NCBI RefSeq assembly: GCF_041146795.1
Contig: NC_135174.1
Span: 18,532,878-18,596,877 of the forward strand
Direction: 5' to 3'
Length of the DNA stretch: 64,000 nt
DNA from: Maylandia zebra
Taxonomy: Eukaryota; Chordata; Actinopteri; Cichliformes; Cichlidae
Positions 1 through 12,200 of this stretch are shown in pieces (position 1 is the stretch's first letter; every line of letters starts with the position of its first letter). The translations under genes and the position numbers were made by a program. The notes beneath the pieces were generated by a model, which was not told where the DNA came from, ran no database searches, and saw nothing but the letters and a program-made list of their open reading frames with translations.

Positions 1-1616
1 TTGGAGAAGAGTGATGACTCCCCACGTGCCAGTACACAGCTAGCTTGCTGGCATCAAGGCTGTATGAAGAAGATGCTGAAATTACTCGTAACCCAGTTGT
101 TGTGATGAACTACAAATTGTGATCCTCACGTCAGACACCATAAATCAGCCTCGAGCAAAACGGCCATATGTGAGGGGAATTTAATAGCGCTCGTTTGATT
201 TTTGTGCTTTTTCCTTTTTTTTGCTGGGCCAGCCTTTATTTCATTGAAAGCTGCTGAGCCAAGAGGAGAACAATTGAAACTTACCCTCAATATTCTGCAT
301 CCCTACCCATCATCTCTTTCTCCCATCCTCATCTCCCCTCTTCTACAACACCTAGGCATGCACAGAAGGCGCACATGCCCACACACATGTACACACCAAC
401 CCCCCAATTACAATGGTTGCCTGTGAGCACACCAGCTTCAGTGGTATATATGGCTCTGCCTATTGAACAGATGTTGTGGAATTTAAGATGCAAAACCACC
501 CCTCCATCACCCCCCATGCAACTCACACATGCATGTATATATACACACACACAAACCTCACTTTCCCTCCCCCCAGCTGGCCCTGCCATGAACATGCCAT
601 GTGGCGCTCCATTCCCCCTGGCACTCTGACTCTGGCTGTGCCAACTCTGCCGCGTCTGGCCGCCGCCAACTGGAAAGACTAAGAAAACAGCAGACTCAAA
701 GTGCACTCTTTCTTTGTGTGCTGTCTGGGAGAGTGTGTGTGTGCATTTGTTTCTACCTGCAGAAAACTTAAACTGTCAGTTTTTTGGAGCAATAATTTTT
801 GTAAAACTGAAGAATTGATTTTTACTTTCAAGCGACGTAACAACAGCTCTGACGTCCTGTACAGTTTGATGGGAGATGGAACTGTGCGCGTGTGTGATCA
901 TTTGTGAGTTTGCGTGCCTTTTGCCTCCTTTTCTGTGCACAGGTGTACAGCATACGCAGTGTGCACAGCATGTCACGCTGTCAGTCCGTACGTGCTGATT
1001 GTGAATCCACTTGGGAATGGCGGTGGAATTCCTGTTACCATGGAGATGTCCAAGCTCGCCTATAATAAAATTTCAACTTGAGAGAGATTAATTTAGGGGA
1101 AAGTGTTGATTTATTCATCCTTGTGGCTACTGATGCACTTCCTCATTCGCTCTGATGTTCAGCTCTGATGGCTGCCCATTTTCTGACTGGTTTTGATTTT
1201 TCAACCGTACCACAGCTGAAACGTGGCTGCTGGGCCTGCTGATGGGCTTTTCCATCTTCATCATCAGATAAGACAAAGGCTAAGTCTAATGATATTTTCA
1301 GTGTTTCTTGTAATCATCACATTTTTTAAGCCAACAGATCAAAGAGTTGCCTTTTATAGCAGTTGAGCTCTCTTGTTGGAGAAACAAACACATTCATGTG
1401 TCACCTTTAAGCTGGATGATGTCTTATTTCATTACAAAGCACATGGTCACTGTATTTTATGTTAAGCCAGTATAAAATATGCCAGCCTGCTGCCATAATC
1501 CTTCATAATGTGCCATTTTTAAAAAATCCCCATATATACTGCAACATGTATGTGTATAAAAGATGGCAACAGTCGTTGAAGATTGTTGTGAAGCTGTGAG
1601 CATGGTGCAGCTAGAC
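1..1616. other. Gene-free left flank
   Basis: I see no exon with homology to a known protein here. Short open frames on both strands are low in complexity and have no family signature. Positions 580-670 form a locally GC-rich block with NFI-like TGGC/GCCAA half sites (for example TGTGCCAACT near 637), which stands out from the AT-rich surroundings and could be regulatory. That is inference only. Confidence 0.5.
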
Positions 1617-2999
1617 CAGGAGTGTCAACCTCACTTGAGTTACTGGGCCTTACTTGAGTCCAATCTGATCTCAAGTAAGCTGAAATAGTAAAAGAGTTGC
1701 ATAATAATCATTCATTCTCTTTTAATGAACCACCACATTTCCAAATCAGATGATGAACAGCCTGATATATGTTTTAAAAAAGTCCAGCATAAGCATTATG
1801 TTCTATGTGATATGTGACTAGCGCGTCACAGTGGTTCATCAAAAACACAAAACCTTCACACGTCAAGTTTTTACTTATTTTACACTTTATGATTCAATTT
1901 ATCAAAATCTTAAAAATACATTTTATATCCCTGACATTTCAATTCAATTTTTCAGTGCAATTTCATTTATTTATCAGATCACAACAACTGTCTCCTCAAG
2001 GTGCTTTATATTGAAAGATAAAGACCCTACAATAATACAGAGAAAAAGCCAACAATCACATGACTCCCCTGTCAGCAAGCACTTTGGCGACAGTGGCAAG
2101 GAAAAACTCCCTTTAAACAGGAAGAAACATCTGGCAGGACCAGGTTCAACGAGGGGCAGCCATCTGCCATGACTGGTTGAGGGTGAGGGGAGGAAGACAG
2201 GACAATAGGCACACTGTGGAAGAGAGCCAGAGATTAATATTAACTATGATTAAATGCAGAGTGGTGAATAAACACATAGTGAGTGAAGAAGAATCGCTCC
2301 GCATCATGGAAAGCCCCCTGCAGCCTAGACTTACTGCAGCGTAACTACAGGAGGATTCAATAAAGACATCTTTAGCAATGTGGAAACAATAGGTTTGCCA
2401 CCCACTGCACAGATCCTTAAAATACAACAAATGCCCTAAAACAGCTACGCAGTGTCCATTAAAAAAAAAAACCTGTAGACAGAGTAAAACAACTGCACAG
2501 GTATGTTCAATTTCAAGAAACCTGTTTGTGAGAGTCCTTATCATTGTACTGTAATCAGTGTTTCTCTTGCTAACATGTCCTTTTTGGATGCTGGTGAAAA
2601 ACATTATAAATGTATTTTTGTGGATGAGGGAGGTTTCAAATTGCTCAATAAAGGGAGGTCAGAGTTTCACTGGCCAGTGAGCAACCATCGCAGTACTGTG
2701 GGGTTAGTATCATCATGTATAACAGAAGATGGTGGGGTAGGATGGAATTTTTTTATTGGCATAGAGTGCAGGATTCCTTGACAGCTATTCAGAGCTATTG
2801 GCATGACCTGTCATTTTGGGGAACAATGTCAGGTTCTGTCATGCTTAGCTGAGGCAGGCCTGCTTTCAGATCAATCCACATATGGAGTAACTGGTGATTT
2901 CACTGCAATTTTCACACTGTGAAAAGCCTACCAGTGGGGTCAAATTGGACTTTTCAGCAGGTCAGTTCTGGCCCTGGGGACACATGTTTGAAACCCCTG
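1617..2999. mobile_element. hAT-like non-autonomous DNA transposon
   Basis: The left end reads CAGGAGTGTCAAC and the right end, reverse complemented, reads CAGGGGTTTCAAAC. These are the imperfect terminal inverted repeats of a fish hAT family that typically starts CAGGGGTGTCAAAC. The flanking 8-mers agctagac (1609-1616) and atctagcc (3000-3007) match at 6 of 8 positions, as expected for an old 8-bp hAT target duplication. No transposase frame is visible. A different dispersed repeat (about 1936-2480) sits inside it. Confidence 0.6.
1936..2480. repeat. Dispersed fish repeat nested in the hAT-like element
   Basis: The stretch contains phrases I recognise from a repeat that recurs in percomorph genomes: a run ending in ATTTATC before CACAACAACTGTC, then a segment around GGCGACAGTGGCAAGG and AACTCCCTTTAAACAGG, and the later CATCATGGAAAGCCCCCTGCAG. 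It carries no intact open frame. I cannot name the family with confidence. Its position between the two hAT-like ends implies a later insertion. Confidence 0.4.
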
Positions 3000-5029
3000 A
3001 TCTAGCCTATTTAGGTACAAAGCACAAACAAAGAACTTAAGCACAGACAACCTGTTAGTTATCAGATTGTTAGATTTAAAATGCTCCAAAATGCACCAAA
3101 ACCACAAGGACATTCAATAAGTCAAATTAGGTGAGGTAACATATTGCAGACATCTACTATTACTACTTATTAATCACATAAGTGAGCTTCCTAATAATGC
3201 ATGCCTGTAAGAGTTAATACCTTTTAAACAGGAGGATTAGAATGCAGTTGTCATGAAGTTGCAGGCTGCAAGCATACTTATTTCTGCTGTAACGTGGGAA
3301 TCCATGAGGAATGGCTCATTTTTGGAGCCATTTATAAAATGTAAGCTTTTATTACTTCCATATTAGCTTCATTTTTTCATTCCTTGCAGTCGCAGCCTAA
3401 GAATGACACATAGACATGTCTCATTCGATGTGAAATCTCATTCTCAGCGCTTCTTTCACTGCAGTCATAAACCATTACAAAACACAGATAAGAAGAAAAT
3501 AACATTTCAAAACCAAATATTTTGATAAGTAGAAAATAGGAAGCAAGCAGAAGACCCCTGTGAAAAAGTCAGATGTTTTGTTGACCCATGCTTCCGCCCC
3601 AAACTCCTCCGTAACTATTTATCACGTCACAACTCCATCTCCTCATTTTGTTTGTCTGAGCCTAAAGAAAAATTATTTGATGCACTTGCTCAATCGAGTG
3701 AGATTTCTGCTCTTCTCCTGCCATAAATCTGCAATAAATGCTCACTGGAGCATCAAATGTATACTAATTTGCACTCGAAACAGTCAACTAAAAACATACA
3801 ATTTACATAATGTTTAAATTATATTCACTATCATTTATGGGAATTAACTGAGTTGGGACTGAGTGACACATGGTGTAAAAACAAAGTTGTGGTGGTGGGG
3901 GTACTGCCCTTCAAAGATTTTAATATTCATCATTTCACAAACAGCTGTTGCACACTGAAATCCTCTTTTTAACGAAGAGGCTTTATAAATGTGTGTTTTT
4001 TCCAGGTGCTCAACACAAGTCTTTTATCTGTAGTTTTGATAGGAAGCACTTATTACCTTTTGTTAGCATGAGACTAGATGTAGTGAAAAGACGCATTAAT
4101 ATACACACCAGAGATAAACCCATATTTTAATTGAAATTGATACGTCACTCGCAACTGAATTTAATGCTGTTGTTTACATTTAGTATGCATCCATGTGTGC
4201 ATATGCATGGACATGTGTTTAATACCAGCATGTCTCAATGCGACCCTCATGTCTTTCTTTTATTCAATGGATGCCCATCGAGCCCCTCACCCACACCCCT
4301 TCCCACATGCTGTGATGTGACGTGAGAGCTAATCTGTTCATTCCTCTCCTCATAATCTCTTTTAATCTGAAAAAGCATGGATGGCTATGGCATTACCTTG
4401 TCTCAAGGCTTCCACTGGGATGCGCACTCCATCTTGTTTTTAGCATGTGGGGAGAGAATGAAGGATGAGGCAATGGGGGCTATGGATCAGCAGAAAAAGA
4501 AAAGAGATATAGAACTAGAGGGAAGAGCAGAGAAAGGTGACATTGACCTGTGAGAGATGGTTGCAAATATTCAGAGAGGCCATGTCAGTGCCATAGTCTA
4601 TGTACACATGTGGATAGAGGAAAGATGGCTGTAACAAGGTGTAACCTAATGGATTGGTTTACGTTGGAGCCAGATGGGCTCAGTTTTCAGCTGGTGCTGG
4701 TCTCATCTGTTTGAAACCATGAATTTCCATCTGAGGTTATACATTGATATGGAAATATTAAAATAGTAGTAAGACACAGATACTGCTCCAGGTCAATCAG
4801 CTCTCTGAAAGTATTTCTCTGCCTCCTCAGATGTCAGACACAAACTGATGCCGTATCTGGTACTCCAAAAGGCAGATTAGCATGTTAGCATTTTCTAATA
4901 AGTTGAAAAGTGTTCATTGTCAGCCTTTCAGGGGTAATAAAGAGGAATCTGCTGGTGTAGCTAGGTGAACTACAACAGGGAGCAACACAAAACAGCCACT
5001 ATCATGAACACCACGTCAATTCTATTGTA
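3000..5029. other. Intergenic, no recognised gene
   Basis: AT-rich sequence with short spurious frames only. I see no splice-flanked coding exon, RNA gene or full transposon. The interval ends at the TA dinucleotide flanking the mariner-like element that starts at 5030. Confidence 0.5.
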
Positions 5030-5697
5030 CAGGGTGGGCCATTTATATGGATACACCGTAATAACATGGGAATGGTTGGTGATATTAAAGTCCTGTTTGT
5101 GGCACATTAGTATATGTGAGGGGGCAAACTCCTCAAGATGGGTGGTGACCATGGTGGCCATTTAGAAGTCGGCCATCTTGGATGCAACTTTTGTTTTTTC
5201 AATAGGAAGAGGGCCATGTGACACATCAAACCTATTGGTAATGTCACAAGAAAAACAATGGTGTGTTTGGTTTCAACGTAACTTTATTCTTTCATGAGTT
5301 ATTTACAAGTTTCTCTTTGTTCACAGCCATTGACATGTCGAAGAGGTTAACACGTGAGGAGCGGATCGAAATTGTGTCGATATCTGGTGAATGCAGTAAC
5401 CGGGTCAGTGCAGCAGATTTCAATGCAAGACACCCTACGAGACCACCCATCTCCCATGCTACAGTTAGCAAACTGCTTGCTAAGTTTCGTGAAACTGGTT
5501 CAGTGTTGGATTTGCCAAAATGTGGACGCAAGAAAACTGTCACTAATGAAGAAACATCAGTGGCTGTCCTAGCTTCATTCAGCAAGCGACCACAGCGTAG
5601 CACTCGCCGCATGTCACTGGTGAGTGGCATTAGTCGAACATCCCTTCGGCGGATATTAGCTACTCACAAATGGCACCCTTACAAACTCCAGCTACTG
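5030..5697 (+). mobile_element. 3'-truncated mariner-like (IS630-Tc1-mariner) element
   Basis: The left end begins CAGGGTGGGCCATTTATATG directly after a TA dinucleotide (5028-5029), the usual target site of this superfamily. A transposase start lies 305 bp in. The matching right-end inverted repeat (GGCCCACCCTG) is not found downstream. Similarity to the transposase stops near 5697, where the reading runs into unrelated sequence, so roughly the 3' half, including the catalytic DDE region, is missing. Confidence 0.65.
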
Positions 5698-5724
5698 CTG
5701 GAATCCATTGCAGTCATTTCCTAG
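5335..5724 (+). pseudogene. Partial transposase (N-terminal DNA-binding region only)
   Basis: The frame starts MSKRLTREERIEIV and contains a helix-turn-helix segment with PPISHATVSKLLAKF, then the linker GRKKTVTNEET and a second HTH-like segment ending RRILATHKWHPYK. This layout is the paired HTH region of IS630-Tc1-mariner transposases. The frame ends at 5724 after about 7 codons of non-homologous sequence and lacks all DDE catalytic residues. It is therefore a dead fragment, not a host gene. Confidence 0.65.
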
Positions 5725-7457
5725 AAAGTGCTAGCTGGTGCCGTCTTCCTAATGAAATCAAACACATTGTAAAAGCCGAAGAGCGTGATGAAGTCTGTCA
5801 TTTTGCTCATTTGCAAGAAGTCAATATTATATGATCACCAGCACATTAATCAAAGCTCTAAATTTAGCTGTTGAAATCACAATGAAACCGACTGTTGAAA
5901 TGACTAATTGGTTTGAAAATTTGACACTTTTTAAATAAGATTGAGATTTGATTTGAATCCAGCACCCAGCGACTGTTGGTTGCACTGCACTTTGGCACCG
6001 GCTTCAGCCTCAAACCGTGGTATTTGACTTGTGCAAAACAGCCTGAGAGATTTGAGATTATGTTAATAAAGGTCAACAATACACAGTAATTATCAGGACA
6101 TGATTGCCAGTTGTTGCTTTACATAATGCTGAACAGCTCAAATTATAAAGCTTTGGCAAACTCATCATAATCAGCATGAAAGTGAAGAGCACTTACCTCA
6201 GAGTGCTCCATGTCTATGTGGAGGATCATAAAATCAAAACAAGGATAGAGCGAAATGCAACTGTTTCATGCAAAGCCAGAACATGCAATGCTTCACACTC
6301 TTGACATTTTACACATGGTAAGCTGCTACACCAAGTAAACACAATAAACATTGTGGATCTTACATAACTCTGGGTGCAACGTGAAACTAAATTACCAAAA
6401 TACTTTAACACACAAAATAGTGAAACTGTAAATCAAAGCATCTGTATGTTGTGTCAGCTCAGTAAGTATTTCAGTCATGTATCAATGTGATATTACTATG
6501 TACATTTTTCTGAGGACCAAGAGCAGAAACCTTTATTGATCTTCAGTAAGTTCACAAAAAAACCCGCTTATGTTGATCCAAATACTAAACTCTTGTTTCT
6601 TTCCTTAACAATGTGAACAAATACACTCTTTGCTTCATTGGGCTCTTATGTGTCTTTATGTTTGACGAAAAAGAAGTACAGCATTTAAAATTAAAGGTGG
6701 AAACTGTCTTGAATTTTCCTCTTTATCACAACAAGTGGGATTATAAATCTCTTGTTAGGTGGAACATAGTAGATATTTAATTAAAAGCTATTGTTTTCTC
6801 AAAAGGGATTGAAAGCACATTGTTTGTTGGAAATAACTGGATGTGTTTTTATTGTCTTAATATCTGATTGTGTTGTGTAAATCTGTTGTTTTGAGTCTGA
6901 ACATGTTTAACTTGTTAATAATGTCAGTATTTTCCAAAGCTAATCCACCAAAGCTAGATTTTGACATTTCTTTACTGTATATTTTTATTTTTGCCAAATA
7001 CTACACTGAAACTGATTACTGATGCTAATGGTAAAAGCGCTGACAGCATGTAAAAAAATTAAAAATTCTGAAATATGCATTCCTTTAAATGTGATTCTAA
7101 GGACATAAGAATATGTAAAGACAGCTCATCGTACCTCTGATTTTGAAATCATTGTACACAGCATGATTTCCCTGTAAATCTAAGCCTCGTATTTACAGTA
7201 AAATAAAATCAGGGGCAGGTCTACAACAAGACAGAGAACTCTTTCAAATTTAACATCTGGGCTGTTCTGATCAAAGGCTTTTTTTTTTTCAAACCAGGAG
7301 AAAACAAGTGTTTTATATGCACATCAAGCAATAAACTCAGGTACAAATGGACACTTAGAGGTCAGAGCCACACAAAGTCGAAACCTGTGGGTGGCTGCTA
7401 AGTCAAGGCCAGCGACTAAAGAGAGAGAAGAGGTTGTGTGTGTATACATGTCTGCAC

Positions 7458-7459
<2 letters not shown>
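5698..7459. other. Intergenic, no recognised gene
   Basis: AT-rich, with scattered stops in all frames. I see no coding exon, RNA gene or recognisable transposon end. Confidence 0.5.

Positions 7460-7460
<1 letters not shown>

Positions 7461-7543
<83 letters not shown>
7461..7543. repeat. (TG)n microsatellite
   Basis: An uninterrupted alternating TG tract of about 83 bp. Open frames reading Val-Cys repeats through it are artefacts of the repeat. Confidence 0.95.
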
Positions 7544-7544
<1 letters not shown>

Positions 7545-9680
7545 GTGAGCATCTGCATGCATGAGAGACACTGTGGTAGTCTCAGTATGTGTGAGAGTGA
7601 GAGAGTGTTTAAATTCAGTGACAGCTGTTCATTAGTCCATTACAACCCCACACTGCTGATTCCTCGAAGCAGCACATACAAGCAGAAAGACACAACAAGA
7701 AGGACGGGCCACATTTCATATACATACGTCTTAATTGTTGTTGTGTGTGTGTGTTCTTATGTGTCTTTCCTCTGGCATTAAATTTCATACAGGTTTATTG
7801 TATTAAAAGAGGGAAATTTTATACATTGCTGTTTTTGACAAATCTAAATTTTAGCTAAATATTTAAGCTTCTTCTTTAATTTTCTTTTCCTTCTATCTTT
7901 TCTTTGTCTTCATTTTTATTTTGATTGACTTTTTCAGGCCAGCATAGTATTATCTCACTGATAACAATCTCCATTGGTGTTATTTTAATTTTGGTCTTTT
8001 TTGTAACCTAATCACCCTTCACTTAAAAAAAGAGTATTTAATAATAGTTGAAACTGCTTCTTTTGAAATAAAAGGTGTATTTCTTAATGCATCAGTGTTT
8101 CAAATGCATGCATACAACAAATGTATGTTTTATTTAAAAAATTGACCCCCTACCTAATTGCATCCTCGTGAGCGAGTACTGAGTGTCTGAGCTTCTCCTG
8201 TGGACATGCAAATAGTTTTCCTTCTGTTATGGTGTGTTTGCTGTGTTATGCTGCGTGTACATCTGGGGGATGTCTAATGTGTGAGTGGGAGAATGCAGAA
8301 ACATATGGACAGCGGCCAGCACGGGTCTATTTCACTGAACTTTAAATGAAATCTGCACACCTGGCAGATTCTCGTCTTGCTGTATCTAAAATCAGGTCTT
8401 TGGTAGTTGCATTTACATATTTTAATATATAGGAATCCACTAAAGACACTGGATATTTTTTGTCTGTGTTAATGACAGTTTGTGCAGCATTTTTCAGGTT
8501 TTATAAAATCAGCGATGCACTGATGTTACGGTTAAATATTAAAATATTATTTTGTGTAATATGGAAATATAAAACACACACATGTGCACAGAGACACCCA
8601 AGCACTGTCACTGTGACCTCACCATACACAGATGATTTAGCCACACTGACAGCTAACAGCTACAATACAACCACATTATCATTTGTAATTGAATTAAATG
8701 CTCAAAACATTTCAGAATAGAGGAAATTTACATCTTACATCGTTTTACATGTTGTGGATATTTAATATTAAATATAATTTGTGATTTCCATTTATCCAAA
8801 TTCTGCTGTTTATTATAATATTGATCATAATAATACAATTAATCTTCCTGAATATCATGTTATTATGTGGGAGAGGCAGGAGCCACAAAGACAAGCTGCA
8901 GAGGTCGGTTAAGTTAGGACACTTGGATGCTATTTGTTGGATCCAGGCCCAGATTTCCTCAGCTGGGAAGAGATTTGACCTCTAATCTTAAGTCTATCAC
9001 CTCTTTAGAACTGAACCTGCGTAAAGCATCATCCATATGGTTGATTGTCTCACTTTAACCTCAGCAGAAAGCCTGGAAATTATAATGTAAATATTAAACT
9101 CAACAAATCCAGTACAGTGTATGGGTAACTACTTCATACTCCTGTCATGTCGCTATCTATGTGCTGGTGTCCTGTAAAGCAGCCCTGATGTCCTCTCCCT
9201 TAAAATTACTAGTTATTACTACACCGTTAAATGAAGCTGCCTAGCTCTAAATTTCCAGACACTATTGGCTGCATCAGCATCTGCTAAAATTTCAAGAAAG
9301 GACTTCTTTAATAGGAAGTCAATGTTTAGCAAGAGAGACACAACTGCGAGGGTGGGAACTATATTGAGTATCTTAGAAGGAATGCTTGCATGAGGTGTGT
9401 ACATGTATGAAAAAGTGTACTTGTGTTGTTCATGTTGTGGGGACATAAATTTGCATTCACACGTTGTTAGGCAAGTAGGAGTTCTGGTTCAATTTAGGGT
9501 AAATCTTCTGGAAGTGAGTGCTCGCTGTGAGTTGTAATGTCCTCCGAAGTTATGAAAACACGACTTTGCATGTGTGCGTGTGTTTGTGAATGTGGGTGAC
9601 CAGTGACGGAGGAGATAGGCAAGGGTGTGATGTACTTTTAGATACTCAACGTGTTAGATAGAAGTGACCATGTGCCATTA
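7544..9680. other. Intergenic, no recognised gene
   Basis: Mostly AT-rich sequence. No homology-supported exon, RNA gene or mobile element was found. Confidence 0.5.
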
Positions 9681-9685
9681 GTGCG

Positions 9686-9990
9686 AAAAACCGAGGCGAA
9701 AAAAAGTAAAGAGAAGAGAAAGGTGAGGAAAAAAGTGATATGCCGGGAGGAGAAAGTGCTGTGTGGAAAAAAAAAAAAGGAGAGAGAGAAAGAAATATGC
9801 GATGAGTGTGTGATTAAAGAAAATAGGAGCTGTGAGGGAGAGTTTGTGTAAGTTTGTGTGTGGGATGAAGTAAAGATGGGTAAAAAGGCAGGGAGGAGAG
9901 GAGAAGAACAAAAAGAAGTGAACATGCCAGAGTAGGAGAGGAGATGGAGGGAAAGAGAGGAGAAAGGAGCAGAGGAGCGAGGGCAATGAG
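9686..9990 (+). repeat. Long purine-biased tract
   Basis: About 300 bp on the plus strand are strongly enriched in A and G (runs such as GAGAGAGAAAGAAA and GGAGAGGAGATGGAGGG). A pyrimidine-rich tract lies about 125 bp downstream (10115-10190). The long minus-strand frames across it encode low-complexity Ser/Phe/Leu peptide and are not genes. Confidence 0.7.
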
Positions 9991-10112
9991 CTGGATTGAA
10001 TACCATCTGACAGGTCCAGCTGGGAGTTTGCCCACCCTGCAGCACCGCAAAACCCCTCAATATGGAGGCCAATTACTGCTGCCCGTGTGACCGTGGCATG
10101 GCAGCATCAGAG
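9991..10112. promoter_or_regulatory. Candidate E-box-rich regulatory core
   Basis: A non-repetitive block between the purine and pyrimidine tracts carries CATCTG (10004-10009) and CAGCTG (10017-10022) E-boxes with an intervening CAGGTC. CAGATG/CATCTG is the preferred site class of neurogenic bHLH factors. The block lies about 5 kb beyond the 3' end of neurod2. A role as an enhancer is inferred only from sequence texture. Confidence 0.25.
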
Positions 10113-10861
10113 ACGCAACCCTCCTCCTCGCCTCTCCTTTCCCTCTTCCTCTGCCCCCCTCCTCCCCTTCTCATTTCCTCACACTCCCCCAAAAAATAAA
10201 TAAAAAACACTCCCACCATCTGTGCAGAGTGACAACAACCTCTATAGCCTACCATGCACAACACAGACTGTACACTGCACACACAGACACACACACACAC
10301 AGGCACTTGGGGCAAACACACACATCAAACATGACAAATCCTCACTGATGGGCTCTGTGTGCTTTCATACTCACCATCAAGTGTGTGAGTGGTTGGGTAT
10401 CAGTGTGTTTGAGTTGTGTGTGCATCTTTTTTTTTCGAGGTCTGATACTTTTACACTTGCATTTTAAAAAGAAAAATAATAAATGTAATAATCCTGCAAC
10501 ACACAAAGACAGTCAGCCATGCACATGGGTATCCATGCTGTACCCAGTCACACAGACTTGCACACAACACTATTGTTCTGCAGATGCAGTGGAATTTCAC
10601 CCCATGCCAGCTTCATCTCTTTTCACAGAGCTGGGCGTGGCGCTCAGGCTGGCAGGGTGGTAATGGTGGGAGGGGGCACGGTGGCTAAATATGATGCAGT
10701 GCCCACTGCAGTGGAGGTGAGTGCAGAATTTAGCCAGGAATAAAAAGATCAAGGATGAAAAATTAAAAGACATTTTTTTTTGTTCTTGTGCCTTCTCTTC
10801 AACTGTTGGGGAGTAAGTGACAAAACATGTTGCATATTATATAGAGCTCTCTCTCTATGTG

Positions 10862-10862
<1 letters not shown>

Positions 10863-10921
<59 letters not shown>
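10863..10921. repeat. (CA)n microsatellite
   Basis: An alternating CA tract of about 59 bp, pure apart from its edges. Confidence 0.95.
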
Positions 10922-10923
<2 letters not shown>

Positions 10924-11049
10924 GGCCCCACAGAAGCTCTCCAGTGAGTGATCCTGGTGCTGCAATGGGGACTTTGTCACTCTTCTTTTAATAGCACTAA
11001 GTTATTTTAAGCCTGATTTATTTGTGCCTTCCGCCTGTCTCTCTCTCTC

Positions 11050-12200
11050 TCCTCTAACGCACAAACACTCTATGCTATGACACTGATTAGTCCCATTAAA
11101 CCATTAAATACATTTTCGAGATTAATCCCAATACAATTAATCCGGTAAATGTTTACCTAATCTGATAAATGGGAGTAAAGCGGTCCAGATGGACATCTGT
11201 GTAGGCCCCCGTAAGCCTGGGACTACCTTGTGACCTGTTTGCAGTGTCGCGAGTGTTGTGTGGTGTCCGGCGACTTTAGCGAATCGCCAAATTGGAGCTC
11301 TGAGCTGGATTATTTAATTACAGTAATTGCACGGTATTTTATAAACACTCATTTGAACAATTACGCCTAAACGCGATACCAGAGAAATTATTTTTTTGGT
11401 CATTAGTAATGTCACTTAACCCGATTTGTCATAGATTTGTCCAGAAATACCACGTGTAGCTACGATAATGTAAGATGTAAAATATATTTTATTAAGATCT
11501 GGCAAATCTGACTTGAAACCCGTAATGATAAATAATTAATCGGGTAATTGCTTTAGACCGAGGCCCATAGTCGTATGGGTGTCAGTGGAACACTGTTCAA
11601 GGGCTAATTTGACATTTATAATGATTATAATAATGATATTATTATTATTTGTTTTTATTTTCTGAATGCCCCTGGACCCACAGGTGAGTTTAAAGGGTTA
11701 AAAGTCATGCACTATTTAAAGGAATGCTGCAGGAGGGACTAACGGGAGATGAAACGGACACCTCTTTAACCCAGTTCAGTGTCCGATTAGTTTCACGCTC
11801 GGTCTCTCTGCAGTCTCCTTCAAAAGTGCACGACCGGGGGAAAAGGGTCCCTTTCTGCGCGGGGCACTCAGCCTCCTTTAACGGCGGAGAATAATGAACA
11901 GATGCTGAGTGAATTAGGAAAGAAATACTGGGTCCCTCCCACAAGGGCCACTTTGGCAGGGGCCGCCTGGCTGCCACGTGGCGCAGCTGGCACCCGGGTT
12001 GGTGATGGTGGGCTCTAGTAGTCTCTGGCTTTACTGGTGCTCAGACATTTAGCGACTTGGCACTGAGCTCAGCCATCAAATCCACTGCCAACCGACACCC
12101 TCCTCGCTAAAAGAAGTCCACCACCGAACTGTCAGGTTACAGCGGAAAATAAAGTAAAAAATGCACCCTCTCACCTTGCCCTCTGAGACCTGCCCTTCAC
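11050..12200. promoter_or_regulatory. Candidate conserved noncoding cluster 3' of neurod2
   Basis: The texture changes here. TAATTA/ATTA homeodomain-type sites (around 11310-11330 and 11525-11550) are mixed with many retained CpGs (TCGCGAG, CCGGCGAC, GCGAATCGCC). Adjacent CACGTG and CAGCTG E-boxes occur in the block at 11970-12000. No frame has homology to a protein. Retained CpG together with dense developmental-factor motifs next to a neural bHLH gene resembles an enhancer cluster. Conservation cannot be tested from one sequence. Confidence 0.35.

Noticed and set aside
2146-2604. 152-codon minus-strand frame
   Set aside because: Lies in a dispersed repeat nested within a hAT-like element and matches no protein I know.
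7434-7781. 115-codon frame with Val-Cys repeat
   Set aside because: Translation of a TG microsatellite.
9638-10072. Minus-strand 144-codon frame rich in Ser, Phe and Leu
   Set aside because: Arises from the purine-rich tract. No domain and strongly biased composition.
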